Origin: Cotesia glomerata
Lineage: Eukaryota; Arthropoda; Insecta; Hymenoptera; Braconidae
NCBI RefSeq assembly: GCF_020080835.1
Contig: NC_058163.1
Location: 20,053,904 to 20,117,903 of the forward strand
DNA length: 64,000 nucleotides
Reading direction: 5' to 3'
Numbering within the stretch: position 1 is the stretch's first letter; each line of letters begins with the position of its first letter. Positions 47,175-57,888 of the stretch are shown here, piece after piece. Below the pieces are notes generated by a model. That model made no database searches. It saw nothing but the letters and a program-made list of their open reading frames with translations, and was not told where the DNA came from. The translations under genes and the position numbers were made by a program.

Positions 47175-48261
47175 ATAGCTGTCAATTTAAAAAATTTTAA
47201 TAACAAATCAATTACAATAAAAAAATGTTTCTAAAAATTTTCACTTATAATTTTTATTAATTTTCACAAGTGAAGTTTTTTAATTACATTTTTTTAATAA
47301 TAATTTAATTGCTATGAAATTCTAAAAAAATTTCTAATGACTGTCAAGTTCACTGTCATAAAGTCACTTAGTTTTAACTTGATATTTAAAATAAAGCTTC
47401 AAAATTATTTACTACGTAAATAATAAAATTTTATTTCAAATTGAATTGAACATAATGGAATAAATTAATTTTGATCTAAAAGCAATAAATAAATCATTGA
47501 ATTTTTATTTTTATTTCAAATAAATTAAAATCAAAAATAATGAATTGACGATTGAAAATTATTATGAAAAAAAAAAAATATTGATTACAGTTGAGCGATT
47601 GCCCACGTATTAAAGACTTAAACCTTACTCGAGACAAGATGCATCTTTTATTATAAATTTATTATTTATTAAAATAAACTATGAAAGATGAATATTTAAA
47701 ATTGTTGCAATTATTTATTTTTTTCATAACAATAACAATATATTTTTTTAGTATTCATAAGTTAGTGGTCCAAAGGACCTGCGATTATAAAACTACTAAG
47801 AGAGTCACGGCACTTTATCCGTACGGTCGATTAATTTTTATTTTTTTTGTTGTTTTCTGCCAACAGACGTACTTTTCTACTTGAATAAATATCTTTTATA
47901 AAACGATAATTTTAAAAACATTTGATTGGCATTCGTTGCTTTAGCTGTCTAATGCACTTAATAAAAATAAGAAAACTAGTTAGTTTATTGATTTTATCTA
48001 GAGTTTTTAGGCAATCATTAGATATCTTTGTTAAATGCAACTATTTTTAAATTATTTTTATCAGTTGAATCTTCAAACTGTTAAAAAGTTTCACGTCAAG
48101 TTATTGCACAGGTTTCAAAAATTCAATTGAAAATTAATACATTGGAAACGATATCTATTTTCTCCAACCCAGTGTCAAATTAAAATTTACCCAACAATTA
48201 TCCACGTGATTTTTATTTCTAATATTACTTAGCACTTCAATTGCAAAACCAACAACTTTAG
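47175..48261. other. AT-rich spacer, no gene seen
   Basis: Nothing recognisable; the 67-codon frame at 47681 has no identifiable domain. Confidence 0.4.
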
Positions 48262-48402
48262 AGTGTAGTCTAGTTCGTCAGCTAAAAAATAGGCGATTTT
48301 TCGGAGTTTTCGCGTGAATTTACTGTGAAAGATACATTTATACAAGTTATTAAGGATGATAAATAAAGTTAAATTTTAAATTAAATTTAGAACCTATTAC
48401 AA

Positions 48403-50216
48403 CCCGAGTCGAAATTCGAGTTCCGTTTTAACCGTAATTTTTTCCCATCTCAATTTTACGGTCAAAACAGACTTGGCGCTGTATTGATAGCTCATTTAAA
48501 CTGAGCCTGGTTTCACCGTAACTAGTGGAGTTTTGTCCCATTCTACCACGATTACGGTCAAACCAGGCTTGAAATAATGATAATAATAATAATAATAAAT
48601 AATAATAAATTAAATTTTAAAATTCTTAGGGGTCCGGGTTCAAATCCAATTGAAATCACATTTATTTATTTGGTTTTGTTTTAATCACTGCAATAATAAT
48701 TATTATTATAATTAATAATTATTATTGTTATAAGAAATAAGTAATAGTAATTAATAATAATTGTCATTAACATAAAAATTTGTAATTAACAATTATTACA
48801 ATTACTACTATCAAAATCGTTTATGAGCACAAAAAAATATATAAAATTAATTTTGTAATAAAAAAAACAAAAATGGATGATTTCCCAAATTTGAGTCTTT
48901 TTTTTACGAACAGGGGTTATTTATTATCCAGTTTATACATATTAAGGAGTAAGGAAATAGGAGGAAAGGATTACTTATGGTAACTTAACCTAATACGCTC
49001 CGTAAATAAAGAAATAATTAAAAGTCGCTTTGCCCTAACCGAGAACCGAACTTGGAACCTATCGCTCGTCAAGACTTACGCGCTACCCGCATCGCTACAC
49101 TGCCGATTGGTAAAAGGCGAATCTCAGTAGTCTCATAAACTTTTTAAATGACGCGTCTTGAAATGACTAAGTTCTGAGTGGAATCTGAAAAAGAACTTTA
49201 CGGAGAAATTAAATGAATAGTAATAATTATATTTATAGACATTCAAAATTGAAATTTAGTTACCCATTCTCAATTATTAATCTTATACTTCTATTTTCAA
49301 TTGTAAGATTCGGTAATTGCTTATTTTCACGGGGTGTGAAATCAACATGATTAGATTATTTTCTACTTAATAGATATTTTTTTTTTTAGAATAAATCTAA
49401 AATAGAAAAATTTTTCAAAATTTTTTCAAAAATGTTAATTTTGGGATAAGAAAAATTATGAAACATTTCAATTTTTTTTAACTAAAACAAATTATGAAAA
49501 ATTTCAAATTTTGGATTAAAAAAGTTTTAGCAAAATATCGAAAAATCGATAATTAAAAAATTTTTTTCTACTTGTAAAATATTTTTTATCAGAGTAAATC
49601 TAAAATAGAAAAATTTTTTTTAATTTTTTGAAAAATTTCAATTTTAGAGTAAAAAAAAATATGAAAAACGTCAGTTGTTGGATTAAAAAAAAAACTATGA
49701 AAAAATATCAAAAAATTAATTACTTTTAAAAAATTTGAAATTAAACAATTACCTGCGATTCTTATATATTTTAAAACTTTTTTCAGTGAAAATATGTGAA
49801 CTAAGCTGAATTTAGAAAAGAATAATATATTTTTTCCAAAATTCAAATTTTTGAAAGAAAAACCCTTCTCTGAGATTATTATTGTTATTATTATTATTAT
49901 TAAATTTTTAATTTTTAAATGTCAACTTTTCATGTTTTTTATTAATTTAAATTTTCGCGCCTAAGAACTACAAGATGGCAAGAGAAATAATAATAATCAA
50001 CAAGATGACAAATATAGTAATAATATTTATAATGATAATATTATACTCCTGGAAATTTTTACGGTCAAAACAGACCTGCGTACGCCTGTTTTAACCATAC
50101 TTATTCTCCGATACCGTCTTGTACGGTCAAAATAGACTCGATTTTTAGCGGCATATTAGACTTCAAAGAGTTGGGACATTTTTACGGTCAAAACGGGACT
50201 CGAATTTTGACTCGGG
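48403..50216. mobile_element. 1.8-kb TIR element nested in the outer one
   Basis: The left end cccgagtcgaaattcgagt (48403) mirrors the right end actcgaattttgactcggg (ending 50216). The similarity continues inward through tacggtcaaaac-type phrases that occur several times under both ends (for example near 48460, 48550, 50057, 50112 and 50181). Interior AT-rich without a transposase frame. Confidence 0.6.
49024..49107 (-). repeat. tRNA-like sequence, probably a SINE head
   Basis: On the minus strand ggcagtgtagcgatgcggg resembles a polymerase III A box and aggttccaagttcggttctc a degenerate B box, about 35 bases apart. Arms do not close into a full cloverleaf and the anticodon arm is unclear, so a functional tRNA gene is unlikely. 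A separate perfect B-box-like ggttcaaatcc stands on the plus strand at 48637-48647. Confidence 0.4.
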
Positions 50217-50568
50217 AAAATAGTATTAGCATGAAATATGTAAATGTCGATTGGTGATACAGAACCAAAGATTTATTTAATAAGATGCAGTTTAACTTGA
50301 ATTAATGTGATGAAAAAATTGTGCAAATTAGTTTTTACTGTTGTACAATGTCTAATTAAATCTATCTATCTATCTATAATAAATAAAGTTTTAATATACA
50401 AAAATAAAATTTTTTTTCTTAATTTTTTTCAGTTTTTTTACAAAAAAGTTGTACTCAAACGGAACGCCATACTTGGAGGCAGGTCAGCTCTTACACGATG
50501 TGAAATAAAAGAACCAAAGTATTTTAGATTTGATGTGATAATTTCTACAAAATTTTAATTTTGAACAA

Positions 50569-50600
<32 letters not shown>

Positions 50601-51353
50601 GTAGTAATTAGGTGTACTTAGGTGTAAATTAGGAGTAAATTTGCTACTTGCTACTTGTTACTTGCTACTTAATATTCAAAATACATTAGAAATAAACTCT
50701 CTTTGTTGCTGTAAGATGGACAGCGGGGTTGTAGGTCCACCTCAGTATACCCCTCGCGTGCGGTGTGTTTTCATGCAGGGACAGGTATACGGTCAGTAGC
50801 AAAATTGAAAAAAAAATTGTCAAATTTTCTAAAATAAAAAAAATTTTTTTTTTTAATTAAATAAAAAAAATCGGCCCTGCCCGGGATGAGCGGGAATAGT
50901 TGTCAAATTTATTGAAGTTTTTTTTGAGAAAAAAAAATAAAAAAAAAAAGTGACCAACTTTGAAAAAATAACGATTTTGCTAAAAAAGAAACCGATTATT
51001 TTATAGAATTAATCATATTTAATTTTTTTTGTGTATTTTATCGAAAAGTACATTCAAAAACAAAAATTAAAAAAAAAAAGAGTATACCCAAAGGTCAATG
51101 TCTAAAAAAGTTATAGCTATTTGAAAATCAAAAAGTCACTTTTTTGGGAAATTCATAAGTTTTTTTGAGCTGGATGAAAAAATTTGAAAAAATTCTCAAA
51201 AATGTTTTTCAAAGGGTAGAAAAGAATGAAAAAGTTTCAGCTAAATCTAAAGGGGTCGAGTTCAAAAGTGGTCGATTTGGCATGGAATACCCCATATACA
51301 TTCGAAAAATGTAAAAAAAAATCCAATTTTCGAAATTGACCAACTAGACTACA

Positions 51354-54057
51354 CCCTTAATTGTATATTTTAATATTTTTACACAATTACTGTTTAAAAT
51401 GTACACCTTTAATAATTCTCAGAACACTGAAGACTAGTAATTTTTTACCACGTGAAATCCGATAAATAAAAAACAAAAAAGCTGAGAACATACTTACGAA
51501 TTTATCAGTAAAGTGATGGATATACATTTAACTGAAAACCACGAAACGTTGGAAGTTGATAAATCATACAGGCAAATGCTCCAAAGTCGTTAATTTAAAT
51601 CAGTTACTAAACTTTGACAAGTATTATCGGTAAATGTACTAATACTTTTATTTTATCAGACTTTATAGGTACTCAAAAACTAATTCGACCGTTTCCAGTA
51701 CGAGGATTTAAAATAAAAAGCTATCTACAAATTACCCGACAGTTCAACTTAATCGACACATTCTCATATTGATTTACTTAAAAAATGATTGGTACTTTTA
51801 TTTATTTACTGAATCACCTTTCTTGCTGGATAAGGGGTCTCAAAGTATCTTCCATATAAATTTATTATTAACCCACTTCCCAATCGCTAAATAATCGATA
51901 CAGAAATATTTTGTATTGAAGCACGAACTTGATAATTAAGACAAATAAGGAATGAACCGATATAAATCTCACGTTTGAAGCATAAATCTACTTTAGTTTC
52001 TACTTATTAACAATAATCACGTACTCGGCATTATTTACAGCAGAAAATTTTTAACTTTGATAACTAGTAACTTTTTAACATTTATTTTCTTCTTAAAAAA
52101 TAATTACCGCCAACTGTTTGTTATTTGGTACCCGATTTATGGATATAAAAACAATCTATGTGGTAATAATACAAGCGACGATGATTGTCAACAATTAAGA
52201 TTTCAGTCATAAAGCTATTGTAATTTTACGGAGGTAATGTATGCAATGTGATCGTGTACTAATACACGAGTTCGGAAAGAATAGTTGTTTGTAAAAAGCC
52301 CGCAAGCTTTGACATTCATATTTCACGTGTTACACCAACGTATGGTTGTCTTGGTTTATTGAGCATTTCCCAATAATTTTGGTAACCAACACAGACAGAG
52401 CCGGCGATAAAAGCTCCGCCGATCGATTAGAGATTTATTTGCTGCGGTGAAAATAATTGCTAAGACTTTATATTGAATGAATTAAGACGCGTTATTTTTC
52501 TAAAAGCATTTTTAATAAACTTCTCCTTCTGTCTTCTCGCTTTACTTTTTGGGCTGGTGCATGATTCTCACTCAGTTTCTCCTTCTCTCAGCTTCCGATG
52601 CTACAGGCAGCCTCAGGTACGGGCTTTCAGTTTCTGTTTTCAGTCGTGTCAGAACTTCCGTCGGGGTGAGTTCTTATACTACCCTTTTCAACAAACAATT
52701 AACCCTTTTTTATTTGTGTGCTTGCAATAAATAATTTCATTAAATCTGAACACATTAAATAAATAATTAAATTAATAACAATTAAAATTATAACTAAAAT
52801 TATATTCAAAAAGTTAATACTCACCAAGTGACGGTTTGTTAAAAACTAATAAAGTTCAACAAAATTAAAATACCGTAATGAATAATAATTAATGATGCCC
52901 GCGGATTTAAATATAAACCTACCAAATGTCGTACAATATCCAGGGTAAGCGCTTAAAAATACATTAATAAAAGTTTTGTTATTTGTATTAGTAAGTACTT
53001 GTTGTTGAAATGTAAAACTGTAAAGTTTGGTACCAAAAAAATGAGTAGAAAAGATCCAACAAGTTTGAAGTATTTTTTGTCATGTCCCCTGAGGCTTAAA
53101 TTTTTTTTTATTATATCGTGTCGTAACTTTCCAATGTCTTATGTCTTATGTCCTATAACATCTTTTCTTCGACAAAGTTTTCGCTCGGTCCATAACTTCA
53201 ATAAGTTTCTTCTTCCACTTACACTCTTCTCGATTTAATGTCGTAATAACTGCCAGCTTGTAGATACACAAATAATGACAACATATTTTGCCAGTTAGTT
53301 ATTATAGTTTACTGATAATTATTACTTTTAATTATTGCATAAACTTTTCTTCATAACCCTTTTTAATTAGGGTAATTAATAGGCGCTCTGGTGCATCTGA
53401 GAACAATATATTATATACATCTTACACAATATCTATAATATTGTTATATATTATATATTATGTATTATATGTAGCTGTCTCATATATATAACATATCATT
53501 ACGCTGTTGCTTTCATGAGGTCGTCTATAATATCATTAAATTTAATATAGTTCGCTAATAATTATGCGTTTGTGCATATGCCGATGGAAATAATTGATTA
53601 ATTCTTCAGAGCTTTATTGTCATGCACTTAAAATTTTATCTTCACAATCTCATTAATATAAATTATAAATTTATCTTTTTATATTTTCTTATTTTCTCTT
53701 TTCTTTTCTTCTTTAGCTTGAATCTTTTTATCTATCGGCATCGGTATTATGTAGTTTTCTTAATTTTGTTCGATCAAACATAAAATGTACACGCGACCTG
53801 AAAATTACAAAGCAATTTCTTAGGGTTATGTGTTTTGTGTGCGGTTGAGAAGACATATAGTAGTACGAAGGCGAAGAAAATGCAGTGATATATAGCATAC
53901 TATAATGGAAAGCGTGTTACAAAAGGACATTGTTGAAAGGAGTATTACTGAAAGTCCAATAAGTAAAAGGTGTACTGCAAGATCCAGTAACTGATGTATC
54001 ATAGTTATATTCTCAAGAGCTTTTGTATATATCGTAATCACTCGCGATCCTTTTCAG
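51354..54057. other. Region upstream of KHDRBS-like paralogue 2
   Basis: No conserved exon recognised. The segment 52330-52670 is richer in GC and pyrimidines and ends in a strong donor (gtcggg followed by gtgagttc at 52668), so it may be a promoter with a first exon of the paralogue downstream. The frame starting at 52473 reaches that donor in phase 1, as the next exon requires, but its protein has no Qua1 similarity. An AT dinucleotide-rich tract lies at 53405-53495. Confidence 0.35.
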
Positions 54058-57000
54058 ATTCCAGTTGTGGCGCCGGGAGAAATGCTGCTGTGGGTGCCGG
54101 CGGGTCTAGTGGTAGCGGAGGTGTTCGCGGTGTTACTGCGGGAGGAAATTGCGATGGGGTGGAGCGAAGAATGGTCGACATTACCAGAGATAAGCCAATC
54201 AAAGTTGCTGTCAGGGTACAGGTCCCTGTTCGGGATCACCCGAAGGTCAGGTGAAAAAAGATTTATCTGATACTTAAAAATTTTTTATTTTTATTTTTAT
54301 ACATCTTATATTAAATGTCGTCTTAGTTTTTTTCCGGCCTTTCAATTAATTTAATTCACTGCGTTTTCAATTAAAACTCAATTATCTTAATGGAATTTTA
54401 TACGGGAATAAATTTTTTAATAATTAAATTTTATTTTTACTTCTTTAGTTTAATTTCGTCGGGAAATTATTAGGACCGAAGGGCAACTCGTTGAAGCGTT
54501 TACAAGAAGAGTGTGGCTGTAAGATGGCTGTTTTGGGTCGCGGTTCGGTAAAAGATCGTCAAAAGGTAAATAAATCTAATATTACATTGAGAATACAAAA
54601 AATATACAGTTAAGCAGGATAAAAAAATAATTTTTTTAAGTTTAAATTCTACAATCAAAGCCGAGACTCGTGTCAAGTGCCTTTGAAGCTAAATCATAAA
54701 AAAATTTACTTTTACGTTATTCCATTTTTCGCAACATGTACAATATTTAAATTCCATTTTCATTTTATTTTAATTTTTATTTTATTATCTTTTTTGTTTT
54801 ATATGTTTCTTCAAGTGTCGCGCGACTTTCTAGCCACCAGTATCATAATAAATGCTGCTGAACGCACTTGTACGTTTGCTCAGCCCGGTACTCAGTATGC
54901 TGCTGAGATTCGCTCGACGATGCGACTTTAATGACTTCTTTAATTAAAAGCCGTACGTCTCGTCAAGAGATATTCCAGGAGTAGAGGTCATGAAGTAGCC
55001 AAAGCATTAAGCATGTATCCGTGGTAAACATACACACACATATACTTTAAGTACATATATAGTTGTATAGTGTGCAAATATAAATAAAGTAAAGTAAAGT
55101 AAGTGTATACACGGTGTATAAAACAAACAGCGTTTTACTCAAATCAACAACTCCAAATTTCCCATTCGAAAGCACACGAGTACGCAGGAGCTTTGCTGTT
55201 TCCGTTGCTGGCTTTAATCTTCTTTGTATCACAAAGTACTTCCCTTAAACAATTTACATATTTGATCGTTTAATTAAGTACTGCTAATCGATTAATCCAT
55301 CGGTGTTGGTTTGGGGTACACTCTCCAGGAGGAGGAGCTGCGAGCTAGTGGTGACCCGAAATTCTCCCACCTGAGCGAAGATCTTCATGTTGAAATTAGC
55401 GCATTTGCTACTCCAGCAGAAGCACATGCTCGGATTGCCTACGCTCTTGTTGAAGTTCGTCGATTTCTTGTACCTGTAAGTTTTTTATTCAATTAATTTT
55501 ATCTTTTATATACATATACTTCTTCTGTACGTATGTTTGTCACTGAATTCCCTCTAAACGGCTGGACCGATTTTAATGAAATTTTTTGTGTCTTGCGTGC
55601 ATTCCAGAATGGTTTAGATTCACAATTCAGTCCACGCGAAAATATTTATTTAATAGATTTTTTTATTTATAAATAAATTGTTGTTGGCCTTGAGTACCCA
55701 CATGCACTTTTTGGCTCCCTGCCTTTATTAATCCGTAAAAATTACCTATGTCAAAATTTCTCAGCAAAAATTTCTCATCCAAAAATATCTCAAGTAAAAT
55801 ATCTCAAGACAACCAAAAATAAATTAATCTGACGAAAATTAATCATCATTTACGAAAATGCTTATATATCTTCAACAATAAAATGGCCTTTTGATCATGG
55901 TTTTTGTGTGTGTGAGAAAATATTGCTAGGATAAAATATTGCATAAGAAATTTTTGCTGAGAAATTTTGTCGTAGGTAATCATTGCATGAGGAATAAAAG
56001 ACGGTCACCGCACTTTTTATATATATTTTATAAATATCGTATATATAAGATATATAAAAAAATTCATGTGGATACTCAAATGAAAGGTCTCGATGAATAT
56101 AACGTCAGAATGGACTTATAGTTATAAAAATGTTAATTATTAAAAAATGATCATTGTATTTTATTAACTAATGATGTTTTTAACTATATAAGCTCATTCC
56201 GAAATTTCTAAATTTAAGACGTGTGTAAAGGAAAATATCTGTCGGGTCCGCTAGTTTTTATATAAATCCTTAATTAATAAAGAAAACTTATTTGAAAAAA
56301 AATTTTTATACTTGTAGGATTACAACGACGACATAAGACAAGAACAAATGTGGGAAATGCAAATGATGAACAACACAGAAAATAATCCTCAAGATTTACC
56401 GTCAAGTCCCGAAGATACTTTGTCAGAACCGGCAGCCTCTCCAGTTTCCAGTACGACGAACGGAAACGGTACTACCACCGACCAGGAGTCTTCCTCGAAG
56501 CTTGGAGTAACACAAATGAGCCAAGGTAAACAAGTAGTTGCTTTGGAGCAGGTTGTCAAACCACAATGAACAAACCTTACATGTATATTCTATTAATTTA
56601 TAGCGAATGGGTTGTTGATAGGATGCCGTAAGCGACCGCTAATCTCATCGGGAAATCGACCCGCCATGTCGCCAATTAAACGAACAGTTATGTCACTATT
56701 GGCACGAGCTCGTGCTGCTCAGCACAAAGAGCTACATCAGCAAGTAGGAATGGTTTCCAATCAAACATCGGCAGCACTACATCAAAGTCAGTTGAATTTG
56801 TTGGCTGCGCCGACGGTACACACGGTTGCTCAGGTGCCGCAATTGCACCTAATAGGATCATCAATTCCACAGCACACGGCTCCTCGACGACCACCGATCC
56901 TTCCAGCTCCTCTTCCCCAGCATCAGATGCTGGGCCCTACGATACACGGTCTAATACACACTCAGTGAGTATTTTTGGCTGAAGCTAAGCTAACTAGAGC

Positions 57001-57296
57001 TTTAACGAGCACTCGTTCGTTATTAGTCTAGTCTTTATTTCACAATTGTTCATAAAACAAATAAAATGCCTTAGCATTGAGATAAAGCTACTTTATATCT
57101 ATATACATTTATATAAATGTATAAATATGTGTATAGATCTCGTTGTTTTAATGTAAAGAGAACTAACTCGGACTTTGAATGGTCCTTTTAGCTATATGGT
57201 GATACTTGTGCTTGTGCTTTCAGAAGAGTAGCCGCTGGCCCTGTTCTCCCACTTGTTAGAGAGGACCTCGTTGCAGGAGGAGTTAATCTCGTTTAA
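54058..57296 (+). CDS. KHDRBS/quaking-related RNA-binding protein (STAR family), paralogue 2, first exon not found
   Basis: Exons 54058-54245, 54449-54565, 55329-55475, 56318-56525, 56604-56964 and 57224-57296. The first listed exon opens in phase 1, so an upstream exon must exist; the Qua1-encoding exon of the paralogue at 44414 has no visible partner here. The KH domain is clear: ITRDKPIKVAVRVQVPVRDH, FNFVGKLLGPKGNSLKR, GCKMAVLGRGSVKDRQK, EEELRASGDP, AEAHARIAYALVEVRRF. The KH exon of 117 nt has the same length and phases as in paralogue 1. The tail is serine/threonine-, glutamine- and proline-rich with no tyrosine-rich end. Translation ends either at TGA 56966-56968 or, if the donor at 56965 is used, after 24 more codons at 57296. 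The donor at 54246 (gtcagg) is weak. Confidence 0.85.
55502..56254 (+). mobile_element. Non-autonomous Helitron-like element in KHDRBS-like paralogue 2 intron
   Basis: It starts TC after an A (55501) and ends CTAG before a T (56255), as Helitrons do. Just inside are phrases common to arthropod non-autonomous elements: gtttgtcactgaattcc and ctaaacggctggaccgattt at the left, and tctgtcgggtccgctagt at the right. No Rep/helicase frame and no clear terminal hairpin. Confidence 0.5.
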
Positions 57297-57888
57297 TCTC
57301 TATGGCAAGTCGTGCCGGACAAAGTGATGAGAGACTTAATACAGATACAGTGGCAGCGACAAATTGAATTATTTATTATTTATTAATGCTCAGTGAAAAT
57401 CGAGTTTAATATAATATATTGTTGTTTCCTTCTTTTTTTTTTTTTTTTTTTTTTTTTAACTCTAATGACAAGATTTATCTAGCAGGGTTGAATCAGTGTT
57501 AATTTATTTTTATTTAACTTGTGCTAATGAACCCTGGGACCAACTGTCTAGTCATCTTCTAGTATTGTGATGAATAATTATAGTTACCTCCACTTAAAGC
57601 TTTAATAATAAATGTTATTAATTTATGTTTATGTAGAGTAACTAATGGATATTAAAAATCAATTATTACATCAAATGTACTCGATACTCGGATAATAGTA
57701 TTTAGTTTTTTTTTTGTTTTTATTGATAAAAAAATCGAATTATTAAAATGTGCTTTTAAATAGATTTTGTAGATAGAATAATTAAGTGAAATTTATCGCG
57801 AAAAAAAATGGTTTTATTTGAAAAATTGATTAGATTAAGCAGCATTAATAAATCACCATTATAATTATTAATGTTATTAATATCATCA
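57297..57888. other. Tail-to-tail spacer between KHDRBS-like paralogue 2 and otubain
   Basis: Holds both 3' untranslated regions. A poly(T) run of about 25 lies at 57431-57458. A minus-strand AATAAA for the otubain transcript is at 57818-57813. Confidence 0.6.

Larger units (their letters stand above)
48262..51353. mobile_element. 3.1-kb TIR element (outer), possibly Harbinger-like
   Basis: Left end gagtgtagtctagtt (about 48263) and right end aactagactacaccc (ending about 51352) are inverted copies, and both are flanked by TTA, a three-base target duplication as in PIF/Harbinger elements. The interior holds a second TIR element and AT-rich sequence with a few GC-richer islands (50440-50530, 50715-50790). 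I find no transposase. Confidence 0.45.

Noticed and set aside
49024..49107. Functional tRNA gene
   Set aside because: Acceptor and anticodon stems do not pair; B box departs from consensus.
49589..49846. 85-codon minus-strand frame
   Set aside because: Poly-A/T sequence within a transposon; no domain.
50715..50790. GC-richer island as an exon of KHDRBS-like paralogue 2
   Set aside because: It has no Qua1 similarity and no donor in phase 1; it lies inside the outer TIR element.
53994..54057. Upstream ATG extending the first KH paralogue 2 exon (frame from 53994)
   Set aside because: A strong acceptor (ccttttcag) at 54049-54057 matches the intron phase of the paralogue, so the upstream part is probably intron. 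Not excluded as an alternative start.
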